64,000 bases of DNA from Favolaschia claudopus (taxonomy: Eukaryota > Basidiomycota > Agaricomycetes > Agaricales > Mycenaceae). The translations under genes were made by a program, and so were the position numbers. Below are positions 10,098 through 18,974 of this stretch, in pieces; the stretch's first letter is position 1; every line of letters starts with the position of its first letter. The stretch is from NCBI GenBank assembly GCA_037176885.1, contig JAWWNJ010000027.1, positions 992,001 through 1,056,000 of the forward strand, written 5' to 3'. Under the pieces are notes generated by a model that saw only the letters and a program-made list of their open reading frames with translations, was not told the DNA's origin and made no database searches.

Positions 10098-10657
10098 GCT
10101 CTCAACAGCTCCTAAATGATGCGCGGCGGCGCGCAGCAGCTGAATATGGCTACAATCCAAAGCATACACGCGACGCAATGAGCTCGGCGTTCCGGCAGCG
10201 CACAAACAACACCGCGCACGACTGGCAGCTAGATGTTGCCGAGGCTTTCATTTTAAAGCTCGACACCTTGGTCATCGCAGGCACGGGCATGGGCAATTCG
10301 TCCTGCCTCTCCTCCTTCCTCAAAACAAGTCGAAGCTCGTCCTCGTCGTATCCCCGTTACTTTCCCTGCAAAAACAACAAGTAAGTGTTGACTTCTATGT
10401 GCAACTACGCGTCTTCATGCTGTGTCAGATGAAGACATGCAATCAACTCGTAATCTCTGCGGCAGCCGTCAATAATGAGACGTTGGATGAGGGTCTACTT
10501 AAGGTGCGTTATCACAAGCTGCTTTTCATTTCTCTCTGGCTAATAACCGTGGGCAGCGGCTCAAATCTCACGAATTCCAAGCCATCTTTGTCGGGCCCGA
10601 GATTCTCGTGGAGAACCCGCTATTCCACCCCTGGATCCGGCACAAGGATACGCTCGG

Positions 10658-10990
10658 TGTAAGGGCAACCTTTAGGACCCGAGATGTCTCGAGGGTCTAG
10701 CGAGGGAGAATCCAAAGTTAATTAAGAAGCTACTAAGAATACATCACACCGCACCTAGCGAGGGAGAATCCAAAGAGAAGAAAGGCTGAGGATTCCCACG
10801 CTAGGTGCAGTAAACATATAGTAACTAGTTCCCACAAGCTCGGAGCGATCGGCAATGATCCCGGGCCAAGTCACATGCCTTACTCCACGATGACATAGGG
10901 CTTTGGGGATTTGACGGGAAAGTGGGAAATCTGCAGGAGGCCTGCGTCATAGGTGGCTGTGTAGTGCCAAAAGAGGGAGTTCCGCTGACA
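10658..10990 (-). repeat. LTR of a truncated gypsy element
   Basis: The 333-bp repeat reads TGTCAG...CTTACA on the minus strand. It is followed at 10991 by TCATCCCCCCCC, the complement of a polypurine tract, which marks it as a 3' LTR. Inside, CTAGCGAGGGAGAATCC occurs twice (10698 and 10756) and once inverted near 10789, forming a possible hairpin. Its left end cuts the RecQ-like helicase gene. No matching 5' LTR is in the window. The termini resemble those of the KH-Gag element, which may therefore use this family's enzymes. Confidence 0.7.
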
Positions 10991-11595
10991 TCATCCCCCC
11001 CCTTGGAATGCGGCGCCTCGACGCATAGATCGCACCTGAGCTGGAGTTGACGAGCGGTCACGGAAGGGAAGGGAATCGTAGGCAGCAACAGCAATGGAGC
11101 GAGGTTTGGAAGGGTATTTGCGGTAGAAAGCAGCGACAGCGTCCGGGGCAAAGACATTAGAGTGCTTCACCCATTGATCATGGGACGGGTCATAACCCTT
11201 CCAGCGAACAAAGTACCATAGACTCCCATAGCGGATCTTGGCATCCAATATCTCCTCGACCTCCCATTGCTTGTCGCCAGGAACGTCAAGGACTGGTGGC
11301 GGCTCTTCGTGTCTGGGGCGAGTGGGGAATGGATCGGCTTCCACAAGCTGAAGTTTCACGACAGGGAAGACAGGGTGGAGGGCAGAGTACCGGGGCGGCA
11401 GCTCCAGTTTGAAGGCACCATTACCAACGACCTTCAGAACCTTGAAGGGGCCGATACGCCGGTGGGAGAATTTCACCGAAGGGCAGCATCAACCCACACC
11501 CGGTCACCAACCTTGATGTCTGGAGCTGGTGTCCGCCGGCGGTCATAGTACTGCTTGTATGATAGCAGACACAACTTCATATCAAGCCGGAATTT
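10991..11595 (-). pseudogene. Ty3/gypsy integrase C-terminus with chromodomain
   Basis: Two overlapping frames encode the end of a gypsy polyprotein. KQYYDRRRTPAPDIKVGDRVW is the usual post-integrase segment; after a one-base shift near 11474 comes HRRIGPFKVLKVVGNGAFKL, then a chromodomain with WEVEEILDAKIRYGSLWYFV and RWKGYDPSHDQWVKHSN. Chromodomains of this type steer integration to chromatin. All upstream domains are gone; homology is lost at about 11595, just before a tRNA-like repeat. Confidence 0.8.
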
Positions 11596-11657
11596 TGGCC
11601 AAAATTCTTTTGAAACTTGAGATTTAGCAGGAACTTGGGGTGGGTTTAGGCTCATGT

Positions 11658-11746
11658 GCGATGGCTGTGGACGCCCATGTCCATATAAGGACATGGGACC
11701 TAACGGAACATTCCGATGCCCGTGGGTTCAATTCCCGGACGTCGCA
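11658..11746 (+). repeat. tRNA-derived repeat (SINE-like head), copy 1
   Basis: The sequence pairs at its ends (GCGATGG with ACGTCGC), has a perfect anticodon-type hairpin (CATGTCC...GGACATG) and a T-arm with TTCAATT, and includes the B-box-like GGTTCAATTCC. The D-arm is about 12 nt too short for a real tRNA. The following text, TTCTTTTTACC then TACACTTTTTAACCTC, is also found after the tRNA-like sequence at 50241. The shared tail suggests a tRNA-derived SINE family and not a functional tRNA. Confidence 0.45.
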
Positions 11747-11749
11747 ACT

Positions 11750-12290
11750 TCTTTTTACCTTTTATACACTTTTTAACCTCGGGTGGATGGTGACTCCAAA
11801 ACATTCACGGCCCATTGTAGTAAGTTCTAACCCACAAATGTACTTTCTCTGCAAAATCTGAGGGGCATTGAGTGTTTGAGAACTGTAAAATGAGAAACAT
11901 TCATGAATACATGGCTTCAGTTTGACTGACTGCAATGAGACATGTAAATACATGTAGTGAGTGCAGATAATGTGACCAAGTACTGATATTACTGCCTAGT
12001 CCAGTCAAAATCTTTGCACCTTTCCATGGGAGAGTTAGTTTGAGGCACAAGGCAAAATTGATGGGAAGCACATATATTGGCAGTCTGTCTCCCTCCCATC
12101 CTGTATCAAAGATATATTGCACTGCACCCAGCAAGGAGCTCTGTTAATTAAAGAACACAAAGGTTTTTCTGCCCCTACCTAGTAGGACTTCAGAATACAA
12201 CCCAGTTCCCTTGAACTGGGATTTGCTGGTTATCCATCCACATTTTCTGGCAGAAATTGAATGAATAGAATCAGGTGGGTGCTTGTATGT
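11750..12290. other. Unassigned sequence
   Basis: This follows the tRNA-like head and may include the body of the repeat. No gene or other repeat is recognised. Confidence 0.3.
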
Positions 12291-12700
12291 TTATGCAGCA
12301 CAAAACAGACAGATTCTTACAGACGCAAGGAAACGAAAGCGAAATGAAACCGCGGGAAAGCCAATTGATGCCATCAATTTTGTGCTTATTGTGGCAAGCC
12401 GACGTCTCGGCGTAAAATCTTGAATTTCATTGGCCAGATCCCATGTCCATTTGGGGAATTCGCTCGAAAAGGGCATGGGTCTTGAAATCACTGATTTTCC
12501 TTAAACGGTCTTGGGATTCAAGTGCCAAAAACCTTCGCAGCGTCATGAATACCATTGTATTACAATCAGAAAGGGGTGCAGGGGAGAGACTAAATCAAGT
12601 TGAATCTCTCCCTCTTTTCTCTTCTTTTTCTCTCTTTTTTCAACTTGAATAACTTGATTTCTTCGGCCCGTCCACAGACATAGGACATGGGCCTGGGTTT
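12291..12700 (-). pseudogene. Broken leader and gene start related to 17790-18180
   Basis: Read on the minus strand, a leader with CAAGTT...CAACTT words and an AG-rich run (AAGAGAGAAAAAGAAG) is followed by a short coding stretch. Its peptide WDLANEIQDF aligns with GHNPANQIQDF at 18016-18048, and the DNA aligns at CGTTTAAGGAAAATC against CGATTAGGCAGATC. A frameshift separates the first part from the second. The same order of leader, AG-run and peptide in both places argues for one element family. The protein is not recognised. Confidence 0.45.
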
Positions 12701-13290
12701 ATAGGCAAAATTCGCATTTCAGAGAAAACGGAGAAACCCTAGTCTAGGGTTAGAAAAGCGCGAAATTTTTGCGCAAAATTTCAAAAGTGTGTGTACCTAA
12801 CTTCAGGTTTCCGGAAAAAAACCATCGGATTATAGCCTGAAGTTGGTCAGTAGCTCAATTCTGACCCCAGCAAACATCCATAGCAGAAGTCCCTTGGATT
12901 TGGTTGAGATTTGGTGAAGGTTCAGTGGTGCGGCAGACATTTGATGCGCTGATGGCATCGTACAGCCACCGGCTATGTCTCGGCCCGGACCGAAAGCGCG
13001 AAATCCGTGGAAGAAGAAATGATTTTGTGGATTTTGAGACTTTTGACCCGAGGGATCTCTAGTCTTCCTTCTTATGGTCATTTCTGCACAGTTTCAATGC
13101 CACTGGGTAAAAACTGAGGGCACAGTAACAATTTCCAACTTAGGTATCTGGCTTGTCACGAAGTTCGGTCCGCTATCATAACATCCAAAGGAACTGAAGA
13201 TTGAAGTGCTTTGTGCACAAATATGGTCTAATATATATACTCCACTGAAAATTTGCGCCTGTTGGAGGGTGGGAACTACCTACCTAAAAA
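12701..13290. other. Unassigned sequence upstream of the broken gene start
   Basis: It contains the palindrome AACCCTAGTCTAGGGTT near 12736 and an inverted pair AACTTCAGG/CCTGAAGTT at about 12799-12844. It may be the upstream part of the element at 12291-12700. No coding sense was found. Confidence 0.3.
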
Positions 13291-13293
13291 GGA

Positions 13294-13391
13294 AATTAAG
13301 GCTTCAAGGTCTTAAGGGTTATTAAGGGATAAGGCTTAATAAGCCTTAAGGGTCGGCCAGACCCGAATTTAAGGCTTAAGGGCGAACACTG
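13294..13391. mobile_element. hAT-like terminus with AAGGCTTAA subterminal repeats
   Basis: On the minus strand the end reads CAGTGTTCGCCCTTAAG, a hAT-like terminus, followed by six AAGG/CCTT-type words (CTTAAGG, AAGGCTTAA) and GGTCGGCCAGACC. It abruptly ends the copia protease frame, so it is an insertion. The partner end and the 8-bp duplication (expected CTAAGAAG) were not found, so only one end is visible. Confidence 0.45.
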
Positions 13392-14352
13392 CTAAGAAGA
13401 CGGTGGAATAGCATAAGCTTTTGCGAGGACGGTGACGGCGAAGAGGTAGAAGCCGTGAAGGCAGAAACTCCGGGGTCGAGGTCCATGTGGTATAAGCGAG
13501 TACCGCGACGGGAACCGGTGCATACAAGCGACTCTGAGCGCGCTAAATGGTTAATGAAATTACCATTGTCCTTCTTCTCGAACACAACACATCGTCCCGA
13601 GCCGAAGACGGCATAGCATCCAGCATCGTCGAGACGCGAGATGGAGACGAGGGTTGGTGAGGAATTGGGGACATGAGCAGCGTCAGCAAAGTTGAGCTTG
13701 CGCCGGGTGCCGTTGGGTAGATGCGGCTCGAAGATGAGCACACCACGACCCGCAATCTTGGTCGTATTGGATGCAAAGCCTGTGACCGTTTCCGAGACTG
13801 GGTGATAAGAAGAGAAAGCTGGTTTCGACGAATGGATAGAAGTGGTTGCTCCAGTGTCGAGGATAACAGTGTGCGCTCCGGAGTCGACGCTAAAAGCATG
13901 CTCAACAGAGGCGGAGGTGTGCGACGGGCTCTCAACCAAATAAGCATCAAAATCATTGGTATATTGGGCCCAGTCAGCTACAAAGTGAGTCTGAACTTCT
14001 TCGGCGGACTCCGGAGTTCCCCCTGGGCCACATTGGCTTTGTCCTTATTTTTCTCCTTCCCCTTCCCTTTCCCACTCCCCCTGCCCCCTCGTGGACGTTT
14101 TTCCTTCTTCCCACCAGCGACGTAAGCACCGCCGCCAACGGCGCGGCACTTGTCGATAGAATGACTAGTGGGAGAAGGGCACGACGGGTTTACGCAGAAA
14201 TTGCGCCCGTTCTTTCGCCGATCCTTCTCCACCGTCACAAGAGCACTTTGCAGAGAGCTCGAGCTCGAAGACGCCGTCCCGCGAATGCGGACCGTCGACT
14301 TGAGGTCGTGAATGGCGGTGGTAAGGGTGGTTGCGTCCGTGAGCTTGAAGCT
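13392..14352 (-). pseudogene. Copia Gag zinc knuckle and protease fragment
   Basis: A Gag tail with DATTLTTAIHDLKS, then a CCHC knuckle (CVNPSCPSPTSHSIDKC) and a Lys/Gly-rich stretch, is followed by an aspartic protease with ILDTGATTSIHS. A one-base change in the G-run near 14023 shifts the frame between them (QGELRSPP against GGTPESAEEV). The 5' side is cut by the iteron module at 14353; the 3' side is cut at KLMLFHRLLS, where the pre-integrase domain should begin, by a hAT-like end. It is a different family from the copia elements at 35 kb and 48 kb. Confidence 0.75.
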
Positions 14353-14826
14353 CTAGCTATCTTACCCGGGAATTCAGGCCTGAATTCCGTGAAATAGGCC
14401 CCAAAACCAGTGGAATCCACACCACCTTTGGCAGCGTGGGAGGGAATCCATGCCACCTTTGTGAAAATACCCTCAGAATGGACGGAATCCACACCACCTA
14501 CTGGAATCCACGCCACCTGCTGGAATCCACCCAAAATCTGAGAGCCAACTCGAAAATGTGAACAGAAACTTATAGACGACCCCAGGCCCTTATAATGGAG
14601 GTGAAAAAAATTATAGTCACCAGCCAGGCCTTATAAGAAATCGCGACTCACTGGCAGCAAAAAATTATAAGCCAGAGCCAAGGCTTATAAGAAATACAAT
14701 GGAACAGCCGACTCAAACCATCGAGAAAAATTGGTGGAAACCAAAAGGGTGCCAAATAGCCTACAAACCAGCCTAGGGTCACCGCAAACACCCGAACAGG
14801 TCCCGTTGACTTGCTACTCGCGGTTA
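14353..14826. other. Palindrome-iteron module E1
   Basis: The head CTAGCTATCTTACCCG is followed by a perfect 20-bp palindrome (half GGAATTCAGG, 14369-14388) and GTGAAA. Forty-three bases after the palindrome start, a 15-bp iteron GGAATCCAYRCCACC begins and occurs at 14412, 14443, 14484 and 14503, with a partial copy at 14522. A second array of TTATAR words follows at 14570, 14590, 14611, 14631, 14665 and 14685, mostly 20 bp apart. Modules E2 and E3 share the frame but use other words. The module interrupts a copia Gag frame, so it is the end of an inserted element. No gene is found in it. Confidence 0.7.
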
Positions 14827-15321
14827 CCAAAAGTAACCGAATTTGGGATTTTTGCCCGCAAATGTTTAAAAAACTTTGAGTGACAGAGGGCTCATCTATA
14901 TCATGTTTGCTACAACTTTCATGATATAAACTTGGGGTCAGATATCACACAGTGAGTGAACGAATTAATCTTCAAAATACCATCTATTTGGCAGTGTTTG
15001 CCTTTTTTGGAACACAGTGTTCAGGATTTCAGGTAGGCCAGTACCTTGAAAATAGGTTTACTATCTCACGAGTCTGTATATGAGAGCTCAGGGCTTTCTG
15101 GGCCTTCCTCATCTTTCAATGAGCGTGCTAAAACAGAGCAATAAATTGTTGATTCGCAGACAAATAAACATTGAACATCAGCACAGGGAAAGCCCAATAA
15201 GTTCTTCTTGTGCCGTAAACAATAGCATATGACCACCCCCTGCCTATCCCACCAGTTGGACCAACCGCCAACTCTACTAGCTGGTCGCGTGTAAGACATT
15301 TCTAAATTCGGTTACTTTTGG
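14827..15321. mobile_element. TIR element with CCAAAAGTAACCGAATTT ends
   Basis: The left end reads CCAAAAGTAACCGAATTTGG and the right end its complement (CTAAATTCGGTTACTTTTGG). TA is present outside both (14825-14826 and 15322-15323). The 495-bp interior lacks a transposase. The same word CCAAAAGTA-ACCGAATT reappears at 53121-53530, where another MITE splits it. Confidence 0.6.
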
Positions 15322-15324
15322 TAA

Positions 15325-15620
15325 TGTGGGGGCACTCCTGAGCCTGCGAAAGGAGTGCATGATCTTGTGACTAGCTGAGTGACGGGTGATATGACTCTCT
15401 TCCTCCTGACTTCCATGTCCGACACACGGCACGACCCCTTCAAGGTCTTTCAGTCGACTTCCTCTCGTACGAGTATCAAGATCTTTCTTTTGCCCACCCA
15501 CCTCACCCTTAATTTGTTCTTTACACAGGGCTCCAGGAATGATGTCTTGCGTGGTTCACTTCGAACCAATTCAAGTTCAAGTTTCCCTTCAAGTTGAGCA
15601 TCGCACTGCTACTCAGGTAT
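15325..15620. repeat. 300-bp dispersed repeat, copy 1
   Basis: The segment from TGTGGGGGCACTCCTGAG to GCTACTCAGGTAT is repeated at 52813-53105 with high similarity and small indels. It may be a solo LTR, since TGTGGGGG is a common LTR start in basidiomycetes, but a CA end and a target duplication were not found. Confidence 0.65.
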
Positions 15621-15621
15621 A

Positions 15622-15776
15622 CTGTATTCTGGTTTCAGGGCAGTATGTAGGGTGGGTGCGATTGGGTGCCTTCTCGCGCATCTGGTCGCCCCACGGCCAG
15701 GAGATCAGCCGGCTACGATTTTCGGCTGTCTTCTCCTCACCCACACTAGTCTACTACTGCCCTGTCTGGAATACAG
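15622..15776. mobile_element. Short hairpin MITE
   Basis: The ends CTGTATTCTGG and CAGGGCAGTA are matched inverted at the right (TACTGCCCTG, CTGGAATACAG), and the 155-bp unit could fold on itself. TA is present at the left only. It sits right at the end of the 300-bp repeat. Confidence 0.5.
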
Positions 15777-16020
15777 ATGCACAGTGAATGAAGCGGCAGT
15801 CACAAGACCGAGTATATTGACTTGAATGGAAAGCGTACAGCTTGGACCGAAACCTCAATAGCACCGTCAATTGAGCACCGATTCCCTTGGTTGTAGGCCC
15901 GAATGGAAGCGTTTGACGAGGGCTATAAGAGCATGCTATTAGCGATCGAGTCGCAGGTCACCTGACCCTCACGACTGGGTGAAACACTGCGTTTCGAGGC
16001 CATACGGAATGCACAAGGCA

Positions 16021-16114
16021 ACACCGAAGCACAGATGTTAACGTTTGGGACGACACCGAAGCACAGATGTTAAGGTTTGGGACGACACCACAACACGGAC
16101 GTTAAGGTTAGTGG
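16021..16114. repeat. 32-bp tandem repeat, three units
   Basis: The unit ACACCGAAGCACAGATGTTA followed by ACGTTTGGGACG occurs at 16021 and 16053 with one difference, and a diverged third unit begins at 16085. It is a small minisatellite. Confidence 0.8.
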
Positions 16115-16739
16115 TCCCACTCCCCCGACGGAATTCACCAGAATATAAAATTTTTTCGGCAGGTTCGGAAAGGAAACCGCGGACCAAGCAATCCAGCAAG
16201 GTAATGCACGGGTTAACAAAGGAATCCAGCAAGTCGTTGGCGAACTAGCCGCTCACAGCTCCCCGCTAGAACGTAAAGGAAATTGGGGGCACCGAGTCAA
16301 CAGAAGGACGTACTCAGGTGTACAACACGACAGCCAACAGTACATCACCAAGTACAATAGCAGGAGATCAACCCAGTCTGCCTAGTGGGTATCATCCCTT
16401 GCAACAACAGCAACGGGCACATTCAGAGTGCTCTACCCACCAGTCTACTCAGACCCAGACTAGCAGGAGTTCGAGTCATACAACACGACCCCGTTCATCG
16501 ACTCATCATCAGGTGGACTTGTGTCAGTATACATAGCATTATAGGGGGCAATATATCATTGAACACGAGTCAAATGAACACATTCTACCCATCAGACTCG
16601 GAGAACACCGACTACCAACACCGCATCTGGCACCCACTCCAATAATCGCTTGCCGAGCTAACAGGAGGCTATAACGACAGGGAGGTGCATGCCGAAACAA
16701 GATACAAACTGCCGGAATCAGGAGACAGATCCAGGGAGA
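16115..16739. other. Unassigned sequence, Ser/Gln/Thr-rich frame
   Basis: A frame at 16318-16536 encodes a 72-residue Ser, Thr, Gln and His rich peptide. It lacks any domain, and I do not call it a gene. The stretch ends at the head of module E2. Confidence 0.3.
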
Positions 16740-17097
16740 CTAGCTATCTTACCCGGGAGTTACGATCGTAATTCCGTGAAAAGGGTCCCCAAACTGGTGG
16801 AATTATGGTTGCAATTGACATCGTGGGAAGGAATTATGGTTGCATTGCTTAACAACAGGTCCAAAATGACTCAAATCGCAGGAATTATGGTTGCTGACTG
16901 GGAATTATGGTTGCACCCAGAATCTTCGGAGTAGAAACAAACGCACAATAAATATAGTCGAACACAGCACCCTATAAGAAAAGAAACAAACTAGACTCTT
17001 ATAGCCCAAAGCAAGGCCTTATAATAAACGCAACTCAAAGGAAACCCTCTCAGCCGACGCAATTGCCCAAGCGAATTATTATAACGGCTCACCAGCC
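16740..17097. other. Palindrome-iteron module E2
   Basis: The head CTAGCTATCTTACCCG is identical to that of E1. The 20-bp palindrome (GGAGTTACGA/TCGTAATTCC, one mispair) spans 16756-16775 and is followed by GTGAAA. Exactly 43 bp after its start comes the first of four identical 14-bp iterons GGAATTATGGTTGC (16799, 16830, 16881, 16901). TTATAR-type words follow near 16952, 16972, 16999, 17019 and 17079. The palindrome half (GGAATTACGA) and the iteron share eight of their first ten bases, while E1 has a different pair. Module E3 begins directly where E2 ends. Confidence 0.7.
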
Positions 17098-17620
17098 CTA
17101 GCTACCTTTTCCCGGAAACTGGTATCAGTTTCCGTGCGAAGTGGTCTCAAAAACGTCGAAATTAGTGCTGCCGCGAGGTGGAGGCCCTCGGAGGTGAGGT
17201 GACCTTGGCCTTAAACTGTTGCCATTTATGGTAGTCGAGGTGATGGCGCCTTGAGACTGTTTTCGGAAATAATATTTAGAAACAGTTGTTAACACCAGAT
17301 AAACATGATAGGTGCTCATGAGTGGGCCACTGTAGGCTAGCTGAACTTTTTTCGCGGCTCAGGGAATGAAAATGAAGTGAAGAGAGTGAATTTCGAGGTG
17401 GACCGCTGAGGTGACGTCATCTCAAGGTGGGTTCAAGGTTGATGGGCCATCACCTCAAGGTACCTCGACCTCGCCTCGCGGCAGCACTAGTCGAAATTCA
17501 CGGAAACTGGCTCCCCATCAGATGAAACTGGCTCCCCATCAGAGCAATCACAACAAAGTGGCTCAACTCAGCCAAGTTGAACGGAAACTGGCTCCCGATC
17601 AAGAAGACAATATATATAAG
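17098..17620. other. Palindrome-iteron module E3 with TATA box
   Basis: The head CTAGCTACCTTTTCCC precedes a 20-bp palindrome with 8-bp arms (GGAAACTG, 17114-17133) and GTGCGAA. A hAT MITE has entered at 17163. With the MITE and one duplication removed, the first iteron GGAAACTGGCTCCCC lies 53 bp after the palindrome start, one helical turn more than in E1 and E2. Copies are at 17502, 17523, about 17553 (weak) and 17583. A TATA box (TATATATAAG, about 17609) follows 26 bp after the last iteron, which suggests that the array controls a promoter. Confidence 0.65.
17163..17489. mobile_element. hAT MITE copy B (327 bp)
   Basis: TIRs TAGTGCTGCCGCGAGG and complement bound the element. The 8-bp target duplication GTCGAAAT is perfect (17155-17162 and 17490-17497). 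It lies between the palindrome and the iterons of module E3. Confidence 0.9.
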
Positions 17621-17777
17621 TGCTGTGGATTTACCGCTTCGGAAGACGGTAAATTAGCCCTAATATTTTACCCGCCATTATGGAGCCTCCAGAAAGTTGG
17701 GTTAATTAGCAGATAATCTACAGTGGTGATGGAAAGATCTGCACGCGGTGTTTCTCACGCAATTCGGCTTATGAATT

Positions 17778-18180
17778 ATGTCTGTGGAGAGCCGAGAGAA
17801 TTCAAGTTTTCAAGTTGCAAAAGAGGGAGAGAAAAGGAGAGAAAAGAGAGAGACTCACCATGTATCTGAGAGTCTGTTCCCCAAAAATTACCTCCCCAGA
17901 GCTTCTGTAGCTCCCGCAAAAGCGCCGGAAAATCTTGATTTCTATGTCTCGATTAGGCAGATCAAAGGTATTCAAGATATGGCAGGAGGTATGTCCTTTC
18001 GGAGCAACTGCCTCCCTGGGACATAATCCAGCCAATCAAATTCAAGATTTCCTCGGAACTAACCCTAGCCCACTTGCTGCAATGAACGAGCACAATAATA
18101 CAGGACTAGAGTATCTAAAACTCAAGCTAGAGAGTTTTGAGCTCTCTGTGAATACAGAAAAACATGCACCAATATTTTGA
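17778..18180 (+). pseudogene. Leader and short unknown gene downstream of module E3
   Basis: After the TATA box comes a leader with CAAGTTTTCAAGTTG and an AG-rich run, then overlapping short frames. The part RLGRSKVFKIWQEVCPF, followed by NPANQIQDF and ending KLESFELSVNTEKHAPIF at 18177, has a partner at 12291-12660 on the other strand. No complete frame joins all of it, so introns or frameshifts are likely. The family is not recognised. Its place next to a TATA box and an iteron array suggests that it is the first gene of the element. Confidence 0.35.
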
Positions 18181-18468
18181 AAAATTCGGGTGAATTTCAA
18201 TCAAATTTCAATTGGAGTGCATTCTCAACTGGATGCCCCAATGTTCGGATATTGATGCTGTCACAAAGAGACAAGGACTAGTAGATTCTACCCCCTTTAT
18301 TTTTGAACATGAAGTAACGCTGGTTCATTGTTGTTGTGAGGTCGAAATATAAGCAGTCGTGGTGGCAGATTACGGATTCAAGGGAAAGCAAGATCAAAAT
18401 GAGCTTGTTTTGGGGCCCTAGCCCTCTTTCTTGGTTTCCTTGGTCTGCCATGTATTCTCAGACTCAGA
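18181..18468. other. Unassigned sequence before the Ngaro-type element
   Basis: No gene or repeat is recognised. It is the left target flank of the retrotransposon. Confidence 0.4.
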
Positions 18469-18578
18469 GGAATGCTGCGAGCTCGTGCTGAGGGAGGGAG
18501 GAAAACAGGTGGTATATTTATGATTGCGGTGAGGGGGTGATGTGACCCTCGCAGCAAGCGCTCTCGGGCCGGAACCCA
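18469..18578 (-). repeat. Split direct repeat B2
   Basis: The 110-bp terminal repeat starts GGAATGCTGCGAGCTC on the plus strand and is repeated at 18778-18887. Confidence 0.9.
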
Positions 18579-18656
18579 AAGTCGGCGCGAAGCTGCACAA
18601 AACAGACTACAAAACTAAATACGATGTACATGCAATGTATATGGGAGGTGGGTGGG

Positions 18657-18887
18657 AGAACTAAAAAATGAGAGCACGGGCGAAGGAACGCGCCCGGTGG
18701 TGGTGGTCGAGGAAAAAGACGCGATGAGTCACAGTGATGACTCCCACGTGCATTCCTCCGAGTGTATACACTCACTAGGAATGCTGCGAGCTCGTGCTGA
18801 GGGAGGGAGGAAAACAGGTGGTATATTTATGATTGCGGTGAGGGGGTGATGTGACCCTCGCAGCAAGCGCTCTCGGGCCGGAACCCA
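18657..18887 (-). repeat. Internal split direct repeats A2 and B1
   Basis: A2 (18657-18780) copies the outer A1 at 22768-22891, and B1 (18778-18887) copies B2. They abut with a 3-bp overlap. Such a joined B1-A2 block is thought to template formation of a circular intermediate in this class. Confidence 0.9.
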
Positions 18888-18974
18888 GGAAGACAAGGCA
18901 GCCCGAGGGAGGAGGGGTTGCCGGGACAGCGAGGAGGGTGAGCTGAGGCCAAGAGAGCAAGAAGAAGGGTGCGG

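Larger units (their letters stand above)
8465..10657 (+). pseudogene. RecQ-like helicase gene split by an LTR element
   Basis: The gene starts at ATG 8465 (MPPEGGDRHPALRERS) and is cut at 8512 by the LTR element 8513-10097. It resumes at 10098; skipping the element and one near-duplicate pentamer (GGTCT/GCTCT) keeps the reading frame straight into QQLLNDARRRAAAEYGY. The helicase N-terminal region and the P-loop approach VIAGTGMG follow. The Walker A Lys is lost: the frame shifts at the GMG codons and continues as QFVLPLLLPQNKSKLVLVV then SPLLSLQKQQ (motif Ia) in another frame. A donor GTAAGT follows at 10381. After this intron the text FVGPEILVENPLFHPWIRHK (motif II/III area of this family) is cut at 10657 by a second LTR. 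Two insertions and a frameshift make it non-functional. Confidence 0.7.

Noticed and set aside
14358..14366. TATCTTACC in the E1/E2 head resembles the nonanucleotide nick site of rolling-circle replicons.
   Set aside because: It does not match TANTATTAC closely, it lies beside the palindrome and not in its loop, and E3 changes it to TACCTTTTC.
17658..17668. TAATATTTTAC near a possible hairpin downstream of E3 looks like a geminivirus-type origin.
   Set aside because: Two extra T residues break the motif and no Rep-like protein is nearby.
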